DNA from: an uncultured Gemmatimonadota bacterium
GTDB taxonomy: Bacteria > Gemmatimonadota > Gemmatimonadetes > Gemmatimonadales > Gemmatimonadaceae
Length of the DNA: 64,000 nucleotides
Assembly: GCA_902826615.1 (NCBI GenBank)
Contig: CADEFN010000001.1
Location: 1,178,001-1,242,000, forward strand
Reading direction: 5' to 3'
The notes under the pieces are model-generated. The model was not told the origin of the DNA and searched no databases. It saw nothing but the letters and a program-made list of their open reading frames with translations. How positions within the stretch are numbered: the stretch's first letter is position 1; each line of letters opens with the position of its first letter. The position numbers and the translations under genes were made by a program. Positions 28,290-38,600 of the stretch are shown one piece after another.

Positions 28290-28769
28290 ATGGGGACGTC
28301 GAATACCAAGCACTGCATCTTCTGCGAGATTGTCCACGGGGCGGGGGAAGCCAGCATCTGTTTCGAGGACGCGCGGGCCATGGCCTTCATGGACATTCAG
28401 CCCGTCAATCCGGGTCACGTCCTCATCGTACCTCGGGAACACCATGACTCGCTGAATGAAGTGCCTGAGGATCTGGCCCTGCACCTCTTTCACGTCGCCC
28501 TCAAACTCGGGCCTGTCGTGCGGCGTGTCGCCCGCTCGTCCGACCTCAACCTCGTGGTGAACTCCGGCGAAGCGGCAGGGCAGAATGTCTTTCACTACCA
28601 TGTGCATCTGATTCCGCGCCGTCTGGGCGACGGCTTTGACATTCCGCTGCCGTTTGCCGGGTCGCCCATGCCGGACCGCACCTTGCTCGATGCGATGGCC
28701 GCGCGGATCATCAGCGAGCTGCGTGATCCCGTGCGCCGGGTCACACGTGACACTGTCGCGGTTGCATAA
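28290..28769 (+). CDS. HIT-family nucleotide hydrolase/transferase
   Basis: 159 residues. The HIT signature HYHVHLIPR gives His102, His104 and His106, the last being the catalytic residue. A CIFC pair at Cys9/Cys12 with His51 is the zinc site typical of the Hint-like bacterial branch. HIT proteins cleave nucleotide phosphoramidates or dinucleoside polyphosphates in the cytoplasm. A C-terminal tail of about 45 residues follows the domain. Confidence 0.92.
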   Translation: MGTSNTKHCIFCEIVHGAGEASICFEDARAMAFMDIQPVNPGHVLIVPREHHDSLNEVPEDLALHLFHVALKLGPVVRRVARSSDLNLVVNSGEAAGQNVFHYHVHLIPRRLGDGFDIPLPFAGSPMPDRTLLDAMAARIISELRDPVRRVTRDTVAVA

Positions 28770-28822
28770 CGCGGGCGCCCGCCCTCTTGCGAAAACGCGA
28801 CCGGAATCGCATAACTAGTCCA

Positions 28823-28996
28823 GACCCCGTGTTCGCGTCAGGCACCTAACGGGGTCGTCAGGCACCCGGAGGAGAATGGCTGGTTGTTTGCACGCCAACC
28901 TCACCTGCTGTCCAGCGCCGTCAAACAAACGGCGCCTTGCACCGCCCCCCATCTTGTTCTCCTTGCACCCCGTTCCGGTACGCCGGACCGGGGTGC
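28823..28996 (+). other. Hairpin-rich leader upstream of the HNH gene
   Basis: Three inverted repeats in a row: GACCCCGT/ACGGGGTC (28823-28830/28849-28856), GCGCCGT/ACGGCGC (28915-28921/28929-28935), and a 14-bp stem with one G-T pair and a TACG loop (28965-28978/28983-28996). The last is followed by TGTCGTTTCG and lies 21 bases before the HNH ATG. GTCAGGCACC occurs twice (28837 and 28857). It could be a terminator for the HIT gene, an attenuator for the HNH gene, or both. Confidence 0.5.
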
Positions 28997-29017
28997 TGTC
29001 GTTTCGAGAGAGGTGCA

Positions 29018-29425
29018 ATGTCCCGACGTGGTCTGCTGCGTGTCCACCGGTCCCGGTCGGCACGCGCCAAACGCGCCAAGCGCGCCCCCCTGACCCTGGT
29101 GCATCGCCGCGAGCACAAACGGGCGCTCAAACATGCCGCCATGCGCGACTGCGGCCGCCGCTGCGTGTACTGCGCCACAGGTTTGCCCGAACACCTGACG
29201 ACCCTGGACCACGTCTTCCCGCTCGCGAGGGGCGGGACCAGTAACCCCGGGAACCTTGTCACCGCCTGCGCTCGGTGTAACCGCCTGAAGGGCGACATGC
29301 TTCCCGTGGAGTTCTTCGCTCGATACCCCTGGGCGGGGATCAATTTCGTACGCTACGCGCGAGCCGTTCACCGTGCCCTCAAGCGGGGTGCCCGCCGGGC
29401 CGTCTCCCTCGCCCTGGCGGCCTGA
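29018..29425 (+). CDS. HNH endonuclease-like protein
   Basis: 135 residues from ATG 29018, preceded by GAGAGGTG. A very basic N-terminus (about 1-35) leads to an HNH/zinc-ribbon core: CVYC (Cys49, Cys52), LDHVFPLARGG with the catalytic Asp64-His65, NPGNLVTAC with Asn80, and CARC (Cys84, Cys87). Standalone HNH proteins of this form cut or nick DNA; their cellular role is often unknown. No intron, phage or restriction genes are next to it. Confidence 0.85.
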   Translation: MSRRGLLRVHRSRSARAKRAKRAPLTLVHRREHKRALKHAAMRDCGRRCVYCATGLPEHLTTLDHVFPLARGGTSNPGNLVTACARCNRLKGDMLPVEFFARYPWAGINFVRYARAVHRALKRGARRAVSLALAA

Positions 29426-29481
29426 TCTCGTATCCGGTCGGCCAGTCTGGATAACGGACAAGATAGGAAGATGTTAATGTA

Positions 29482-29544
29482 GGTCACCTGCTTGGGGAAA
29501 AGACTCCCGCCGCCACTGTGGCACGGGACTTTCCTTTGGTGACC
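29482..29544 (+). ncRNA. Structured leader RNA of unknown class
   Basis: Nested pairings form one long hairpin: GGTCACC/GGTGACC (29482-29488/29538-29544), GGAAA/TTTCC (29496-29500/29530-29534), CCCG/CGGG (29506-29509/29524-29527) and GCCA/TGGC with a CTG loop (29512-29515/29519-29522), separated by asymmetric internal loops. It lies 95 bases upstream of the giant surface protein gene. Part of it recalls a cobalamin-riboswitch segment but no B12 box is seen. A cis-regulatory RNA is a reasonable reading. Confidence 0.45.
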
Positions 29545-29639
29545 AGTGTCGTGGCGCGGCTCACGGCGCCATGGCAGCATTTCGCACATCGGGCTCGAGG
29601 GAGTCCGCCCCGTCTCATGTTGGCACCCCACTGCTCCAA

Positions 29640-32600
29640 ATGACTTCAAGAATCGCGGGTCTCGCCCTGTTTGCGGCTGGTTTGACTGCCGCCGTACCGA
29701 CAGATGCTCGGGCTCAGACGCCACCAGCGTCGCGACAGACCACGGTTCGCGCTTCGGTACCGACGGTCACCACGACCGGTCTACCCGGCAACGTCATAAA
29801 GACCGTGACCGACCTGAACGGGGGGAGCGCGCTCCCGGGTGACACACTCGTCTACGACATCTCCGCAGTGAATGCGGGGGGACCCGACGACGTGCTCAAC
29901 GCGCAGATTCTCGACACGTTACCGGCGAATACGAGCTACGCGGCGGGCTCTCTTGTCATCACGTCGGGCCCGAATGCCGGCCCCAAGACCGATGGCTCGG
30001 CGGACGATCAAGCCGAGTACGAGCCCCTGGTAGGCAACCGGGTACGATTCCGGATTGGCGTGGGCGCGACAGCCACCGTCCGTGGCATCCTGCAGCCCGG
30101 TGCCTCCACGTCCGTGCAGTTCCGCGTTGTGGTGAACGCCGGCGTGCCTAACGGCACGATCATTTCCAATCGGGCGGTGGTTCGCTACCGGGACAGTGGA
30201 ACCAATCGTGAAGCCGGCGCAGAGAGTCGTCCGCCGGGTGGTGCTCCGGGGCAGGCGACCACCATTCCGATCGCCATCCCCGATCTGACCATCGCCAAGA
30301 CGCACGCCGGCAACTTTTCGCGCGGCAGCAGTGGCACCTACACTCTCACGGTCTCCAACGCCGGTCCCGGAATCAGCGCCGGCCAGATCACGGTCACCGA
30401 CGTCGTTCCGGCAGGGCTCACCCCGACGGCCGCCACTGGTACAGGGTGGACCTGCGGCATCGTCGGCCAGACCGTCACCTGTACCACCACCGCAGCCATC
30501 GCGGCCGCCGCCGCGGCTCCGGCGATCACCCTGACCGTCAACGTTCTGGCCGGGGCGCCGAACAGCGTCACCAACACCGCCACGGTCGGGGGTGGAGGCG
30601 AGACCAATAGTGGCAATAACAGTGCATCAGACCCGACCACCATCGTGTCGCCGGCGGCGCCCGACGTGGCCATCACCAAGACGCACGTTGGCAACTTCAT
30701 TGCGTTGCGGCCGGGGATCTACACACTAACGGTCACGAACCAGACGGCCTTGCCGGTCACCGGTCCGCTGGTGATCACCGACACGTTGCCCAGCACGCTG
30801 ACCTACACGTCAGGAACAGGTAGTGGCTGGACCTGTGGCGTCGTCGGACAGATTGTCACCTGCACCAACCCCGGGCCTCTCGCCGGAAGCGCCTCGACCG
30901 TCGTTACCCTGACGACCACGGTGGACGCCGCGGCGTTCCCGGGGGTGACCAACCGTGCATGGATTGCAGCGCCAGGTGACGTCAACCCGGCGAACGACTC
31001 CTCGACCGATCCAACGCGCGTGGAGTCGATTCCCGACTACGCTATCACCAAGAGCGCGCCAGGATCGTTCACGATCGGAACGAACGCCACGTATACCATT
31101 GGTGTGACGAACATCTCGGCGGGACCCTCGTTCGCCGTGACCACCGTGACCGACACCCTGCCCACGGGACTCACCTATGTGTCGGCAGGCGGAGGCAGCT
31201 GGACCTGTGGTGTGACCGGCCAGATCGTGGTGTGCACACACCCCGCGGGTGTGCCGTCTGGTGGAAGCGTTCCGATTTCGCTGACCGTTGCCGTGGGTGC
31301 CGCCGCGGCGCCATCGGTCACCAATCGGGCGCACGTGGCGTCGCTGGGCGACGTCAATCTCGCCAACAACACGGCGACCGCGACCAATCCTGTTGTCGCA
31401 GCCCCCGCGCCAAATCTGGCGGTCACCAAGACACACACGGGGAGTTTCCAGGCCGGCCAGAACGGTGTGTACAACATTACCGTGTCCAACGTCGGCGCAG
31501 CCGCGACCACGGGTGCGATCACAGTCACCGACGTGCTTCCCACCGGCCTGACCTTTGTCAGTGGCACCGGAACAGGCTGGACCTGCAGTGCTGCGGGACA
31601 AACGGTCACGTGCACCAACGCCGGTCCGCTTGCCCCCACGGCCTCGACCGCCATTGTCCTCACCGTTGGTGTGAGCGCGGCCGCCATCCCATCGGTCACG
31701 AACACGGTCACCGTTGCCACACCGGGAGACGCCGATCCGTCGAACGATACGGCGCAGGATCCCACGACGGTGGTCTCCATTCCCGACCTCGCGCTGGTGA
31801 AAACGGCGACGAGCGCGCTGACCGTCGGCCAGAACGCCACCTATCAGCTGGCGGTCACCAACGTGTCCACCGGTCCGACGACCGGGCAGATCACGATCAC
31901 CGACGTGCTCCCGGCGGGCCTCTCGTATGTGTCGGCGGTTGGACCCGCCTGGAACTGCTCGGCGGCCGGGCAAACTGTCACGTGCACCAATCCCGGACCC
32001 CTCGTGGCGAGTGCCACGACCAGCGTCACCCTCACGGTGGCGGTGGGTCCGTCCGCGGTGCCCAGTGTGACCAACAGCGCCACGGTGACCACACCGGGTG
32101 ACCTGAACGCCGGCAACAACACCGGTGCTGTTACCTCACCGGTGGCAGTGCCCACGTCCCCCGATCTCTCGATTGCCAAGACACACACCGGGACCTTTGT
32201 CGCGGGGCAGAACGGCGCGTATACGCTGACCATCTCCAACGTTGGCACGGCGTCGACCACGGGGACCATCACCGTGACCGATCCGCTGCCTGTGGGGTTG
32301 ACCTTTGTGACCGGTACCGGGGCGGGCTGGTCGTGCGGCGCGGCGGGACAAAACGTGACATGCACCAACGCCGGCCCGATCGCCGTGGGTGGCTCGACGG
32401 CCATCACCCTGACGGTCGCTGTGGGTGCCGCGGCCATTCCCTCCGTGACCAACACGGCGAGTGTTTCCACGCCGGGCGACAACAACGCTGCCAACAACAC
32501 GGCGGCCGATCCCACCACGGTGATCTCGATTCCCGACCTGACCCTCACGAAGACGGCGACCACCGTTTTCACGGTCGGGCAGAACGCCGGGTATCAGCTG

Positions 32601-35600
32601 GCGGTCTCCAATATCTCCCCGGGCCCGACGACGGGTGCGATCACCATCACCGACGTCCTCCCGGCCGGGCTCACCTTTGTGAGTGGCACGGGTCCGGGCT
32701 GGACCTGCGGTGCGGCCGGACAAACGGTCACCTGCACCAATGCTGGTCCCATCGCCGGTGGCGCCACATCGAACGTCGCGCTCACCGTTGGGGTGACGGC
32801 GCCGGCCGCGCCGTCGGTGACCAACAGCGCGACGGTCACGACACCGGGCGATCTCAATCCGGGGAACAACACCGGCGCGGTCACCACGCCGGTCGGCGGC
32901 ATTGCCCTCGATCTGGCGATCGCCAAGACGCTGGTGGGCAGCATGACTGCCGGTCAGAACGCCACGTACAACCTCGCGGTGTCCAACATCTCGCTCGCCG
33001 CCACCACGGGGACGACCACCGTGTCCGATGTGCTGCCGACCGGGCTCACCTTGGTGTCGGCATCGGGAGGTGGGTTCACCTGTTCGGCGGCGGGACAAAC
33101 CGTGACATGCACCAACGCGGCCGTCATTTCCTCCGGGCAGACGGCGACGATTGCGCTGGTGGTGGCGGTGGCACCAGGCCTGTTGGGTCCGGTGACCAAC
33201 ACCGCGACGGTGTCCACGCCCGGCGACGTCAATCCGGCGAATAATCAGTCGAGCCTCACACATCCGGTGGCGACCGGCATCGACCTTTCCATTGCCAAGA
33301 CGGCTGGCACGCTGCAGGTCGGCCAGCCCGGGGGGTTCACCATTACGGTCAGCAATGTCGGGGTGTCGCCAACCACTGGTAACATCACGGTCATCGACGT
33401 GCTCCCGGTCGGCCTGACCTATGCCAGTGCCGCGGGGACAGGCTTCACCTGTTCGGCGGCGGGGCAGGTGGTCACATGCACGCGAACCACGCCCATGACG
33501 CCGGGTCAGGTGGTGCCGATCACGCTCACGGTGAACGTGGGCCCCCTTGCCCTGCCGGCCATCGTCAACAGCGTCTCGGTGGCCACCCCTGGCGATCAGG
33601 TGCCGGGCAACAACACGGCCGTCACCCCAAACATTCCAGTGCAGACGGCCCCGGCGCTCGCGCCGGACCTCAGTGTGTCCAAGTCCCTGGTGGGCCCGCT
33701 GCCGGCGGGTGGGAACGCCACCTTCCGCATCGCGGTCACCAACGTGGGAACCGGTCCGACCACCGGACCGATCACCGTGACCGACGTCCTGCAGTCGGGG
33801 CTCACCTTTGTCAGCGGCACGGGCACGGGGTGGAGCTGCTCCGCCTCCGGTCAGACGGTAACGTGTACGAACCCCGGCCCGCTCGCGCCTAACGCTTCCA
33901 CCACCGTGGATCTCGTGGTGGCGGTGGCGGCCACCGTGACCAGCGTGACCAACACGGCGACCGCGACCACACCGGGAGACGGAAATGGCGGCAACGACAC
34001 CGGCACCACCGAATCGACGCCAGTCACCCAGCTTCCCGATCTCACGCTGACCAAAGCGGCCAACGGGCCATTCCTTGTTGGGCAACCCGCCTCGTACACC
34101 GTGACCGTGACCAACCGCGGGAACGGTCCGACGACCGGGCTCATCACCGTCACTGACGTGGTCCCCGCCGGCCTGACCGTGGTGAGTGCCACGGGGACGG
34201 GATGGACGTGCTCCATCAGCGGCCAGACCGTGACCTGCACACACCCGGGTCCGCTCGCGCCTAACGGGTCGCTCACCCTCACCATCAATGTCACGCCCAC
34301 GGCGGCCGCCATTCCGTCGGTGACCAACACGGCATCGGTTGCTACACCGGGCGATGCCAACCCTGGTAACAACGACGGCTCGGTCACCACGCCGGTGGGT
34401 GGTGTGGTCGACCTCGCGCTCACCAAGACCGGTGCCGACAGCATCACGGCGGGTGGGCAAACGACCTACACCCTTTCCGTGCGCAACCTCGGCACCATCG
34501 CCACAACGGGGCCGATTGTCATCACCGACTCACTCCCTGCCGGGCTCACCTTTGTCAGCGGATCGGGATCGGGCTTTACCTGCGCGGTGTCGGGACAAAT
34601 CGTCACCTGCACCCGCACCGCACCACCGTTAGGCGCCGGGCAGGTGGTGAATGTCGACCTCACTGTGTCGGTGGCGGGCGATCTCACCGGACCGGTGCGC
34701 AACGTGGCCTGCGTGCGTACCGCTGGCGACGTCAACACGGCCAACGACTGCGGGACCAAAACGGCTGCGCCCATTGGCAATGTCGACCTCGTCGCCACCA
34801 AGGACGTGCTGGGTGCGCTCGAGATTGGTCAGCCAGGCACCTTCACCCTGTCGGTCCGCAACGCCGGCTCCACGCCGGCAGCGCCGCCGATCACGGTGGT
34901 GGACACGCTGCCGTCGGGTCTGGTCTTTGTCTCAGCGACGGGGACTGGATGGAGTTGCAGTGCCGTCGCGAACGTGCTCACCTGTACACGCGCCACGGCA
35001 CTGCCACCGGGCGCCGCTCCGCTCATTACGGTGACCGTGAGTGTCACGCCCGCCGCATTCCCGCGGGTGACCAACTGCATGAATGTGCGTGGCACCAACG
35101 AGACCGGCACGCTGGTGAACAACCGATCCTGTGTTGACGCCATCGTCGCCGGCATCGGCAAGCTGGAAATCGAGAAACGCGCATCGCGCGCCGAGGTGCA
35201 GATCGGCGACGTGGTGGACTACACCGTCATCGTGAAGAACTCCGGCAATGGCGCGATCTCCGATGCCATCATCACGGACCAGCTCCCGCCGGGCTTCTTG
35301 CTGGAGGCGCAGTCGGTGCGTGTGGGTGGGGTAGCGGTCGCGACGATTCCCGGTGCGCCCGGTCCACAGATTGTGATTGAGGTCGGACGCATCAACGCCG
35401 GACAGCAGGTGGTGGTGACCTACCGCGTTCGGGTCGGGCCGGGGGCTCGGCCTGGCCAGTCGGTGAACGTCGCCGTCGCCTCGTCGCGTTCTCGCGGCGA
35501 GCCCACGCCACCAGCGCGCGCGACGGTGCGCGTGACCGGCGGTGTCTTCGACGAACGTGGCGCCATCGTCGGCAAGGTCTTTGTGCAGTGTGACTGCGAG

Positions 35601-38600
35601 AAGGGCATGATGCAGGATCGCGGCGAAGTCGGTATTCCGGGTGTGCGGGTCTTCCTGGAAGACGGGACGAGCGCGGTGACCGACGTGGAGGGCAAGTACA
35701 ACTTCTACAACGTCGCGTCGCGACTGCATGTGGTGAAAGTCGACCGTGCCACGCTGCCCGAAGGGGCGGTGCTCGTGCCGCTGGTCAACCGCAATGCGGG
35801 CGATGGCTACACACGATTTGCCGACGTGAAGGCGGGTGAGCTGCATCGGGCCGACTTTGCCGATGGTTCGCGGCGCCGCGAGGTACTCGATCGAGTAATT
35901 GAACGCCGACGGGCTGGTGAGGTGTTGAATGCTGGCGAACCTCCGGTGCGGTGGAACTATCCCGGTGTCCAGGCGTCCAGCCCGGCATCGCCGCGCGACA
36001 CGCTCCGCGGCGAGGCACGTGCGGTGTATGACCTTGCGCAGGAGACCGGCGTGCAGGGAGCGTCCATGTACGCCTCGAAGCCGCTCTTTCCGCGTGGGCT
36101 GACCGATAACAACGCTACGCAGTACACACCGCTCTTTGGGGCACGCCGCCTCAACGAGGGCAATTCTCAGTTGCCGGTGACGCCGCTCCGGGCGCGTCAG
36201 CAACAACGCGCCACCGCGGCGGGAACCGAGCGCATCGAAATCACCGGTTTTGATCAGGTGATGCCGGCCGATGGCCAGACACTGGTTCCCATCTACATTC
36301 GTCTGGTCGGCGCAGACGGCGAAGTGATTGCGCGCAACACTGATGTGGTCATTGAAGCCTCGGTGGGCCGCTGGCTGCACACCTCGTCCGTCGAGACAAA
36401 CTCCGACGGGTATCACGTCACGCTGGTCAACGGGGTGGGCCGTTACTTCCTGGTTGCGCCGCCGACGGCGGCCCGCGGTGAGGTGCGTGTGACCGCCGAC
36501 GTTGGCGAGATGACCATCCCGGTCACCTTTGCGTCGTCGGCTCGGGAGCTCCTCCTCTCCGGGTTGGTCAACGCACGTATCGACTTCCAGAAGCTCATCC
36601 GCGGCGGACTTGGTGTGTCGGCTGGCGGTGACGGCTTCGAGGATGCCCTGCGCGACTGGTCGTTCGAGGACGACAGCGCTGAAACACGCGGTGGCGCACG
36701 GGCTGCGCTCCTGGTGAAGGGCACGGTGCTCGACAGCCGGCTGCTCACCCTCTCCTATGACTCCGAGCGCGATCGCGGACGCACCTTCTTCCGCGATATC
36801 AGTCCTAACGAGTTCTTCCCCGTATACGGGGACGGCTCGCTGCGTGAGTTCGACGCCCAGTCGCGGCGCCGCTTCTATGCGCGCCTCGACAAGGGCACCG
36901 GATACACGATGTACGGCGACTTCCAGACCACGCGAAGCGACGACCGCCGAGTGATTTCCTCGTATGACCGCAGCCTCACCGGCGCGGTCCAGCACTTCGA
37001 GGGTCGCGATGGATCGGCCACCTTCTTCGCCAGCCAGGGTCGTATCAGCCAGGCCGTCGATGAACTGCCGGGTCGTGGTATCTCCGGTCCGTACGCGCTC
37101 TCGCGCGCAACGGGGCTGATCAACAGCGAACGGGTCGAAATCATCGTGCGCGATCGCAACCAGCCATCGGTGATTCTCACGCGCACCCCGATGACCCGGT
37201 TTGCCGACTACACCATCGAACCAGTGACTGGCCGCATCCTCTTCCGGATGCCGGTGCAGAGCCTCGATGCCAACCTCAACCCGATCTCCATCCGGGTCAC
37301 GTACGAAACGGAGAATGGTGACTCGAAGGCCTTCTGGGTCTATGGCCTCGACGGCTCCGTGCGAGCAGGGAGCCGGCTCGAACTGGGTGGCACCTTTGCC
37401 CGTGACGAGGGTCCCAACACCAGTCATCAGATCATCGGCCTCAACGCCACGGCCAAACTTGGTGCAGCTACCACCCTCTTCGGTGAGTTTGCCTCCACGC
37501 AGGACTCGGCCGGGGTGAATGGCACTGCGCAGCGTGTCGAGCTGCGGCACCAGTCATCGGCGCTCGATGCCCGACTCTTTGCCGTGCGTAGCGACAAGGA
37601 GTACGTCAACACCTCCTCCATCTTCTCCGGTGGGCGCACCGAAATCGGTGGCCGATTCTCGCGGCAGCTGGCCGCCGGCACCCGCCTGGTGGGTGAGGCA
37701 CTGCACTCCGAACTCAACGAGCTCGACGTCCGGCGTCAGGGGGCCGTGCTCTCCATCGAGCGGCAATTCTCGCAGGCGCTGCGCGGTGAGTTCGGGTATC
37801 GCTTCGCGCGCTCCAACGAGGAGCGTATCACGAATCCGCTCGGCGGCATTCCCTCCATCGGGGTCGGCGAGGATCGGGATGTGAGTGCACTCCGAGGCCG
37901 CCTGCAGTTCAACCTGCCACAGCAGACACGCACCTCGTTGTTTGCCGAGGCAGAGCAGGATGTCCGCGAATCCGACCAGCGGCGTCTGGCAGTGGGTGGC
38001 GAGTACATCATCGCCAGCCGCGCGCGGCTCTATGGACGGCACGAGTACCTCTCCGGCCTGCGCGATCAGTTCACGCCAACTGAAGGGACCGACCGCAACA
38101 TCACGGTATTCGGCATCGACGCCGACTACCTCAAGAACACGCAGATGTTCAGCGAGTATCGCGCGCGCGACGCCTTCAATGGTCGCGACGCCGAGGCGTC
38201 GATCGGTCTGCGGAACCGCTGGGCGATTGCCCCGGGGCTCCTGGTCAACACGACGTTCGAGCGGGTCGCGCCGATCTTCGATCCGGGCATCTCGTCTCGG
38301 CGCGGTGGTGACGCGCTCGCTGTCACGGGCGCCATCGAGTGGGTGAAGCCGGCGCTCTACAAGACGACGGCTCGCCTCGAGTTCCGGAACGCCGAGGAGA
38401 GTGGCGACAACTTCCTCGCCTCCTTTGGCTACGCACGAAAGCTCTCGCGCGACTGGACCATGCTCGGGCGCACCCTCTGGGACAACTTCAACGCCGGTCA
38501 GCGCCAGACGAGAGGCTTCTCGCAGTTTGGTGTCGCCTGGCGTGAAACCGACCAGAACAAGTGGAACGCCCTGGCGCGCTACGAACATCGCTTCGAGCGG

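Noticed and set aside
28876..29244. Plus-strand frame preceded by GGAGGAGA before an ATG
   Set aside because: The protein is low-complexity and overlaps the HNH gene in another frame; the hairpins in this stretch explain it better.
29482..29544. Cobalamin riboswitch
   Set aside because: A short segment is similar, but the B12 box and the multi-helix junction are not visible and no cobalamin gene follows.
30276..35560. CRISPR or other non-coding repeat array
   Set aside because: Units are about 375 bases, in one reading frame and encode DUF11 domains.
34932..37550. 872-codon open frame on the minus strand, antisense to the giant surface protein
   Set aside because: It is opposite a clear multi-domain gene, has no recognisable domain and arises from the codon pattern of GC-rich DNA.
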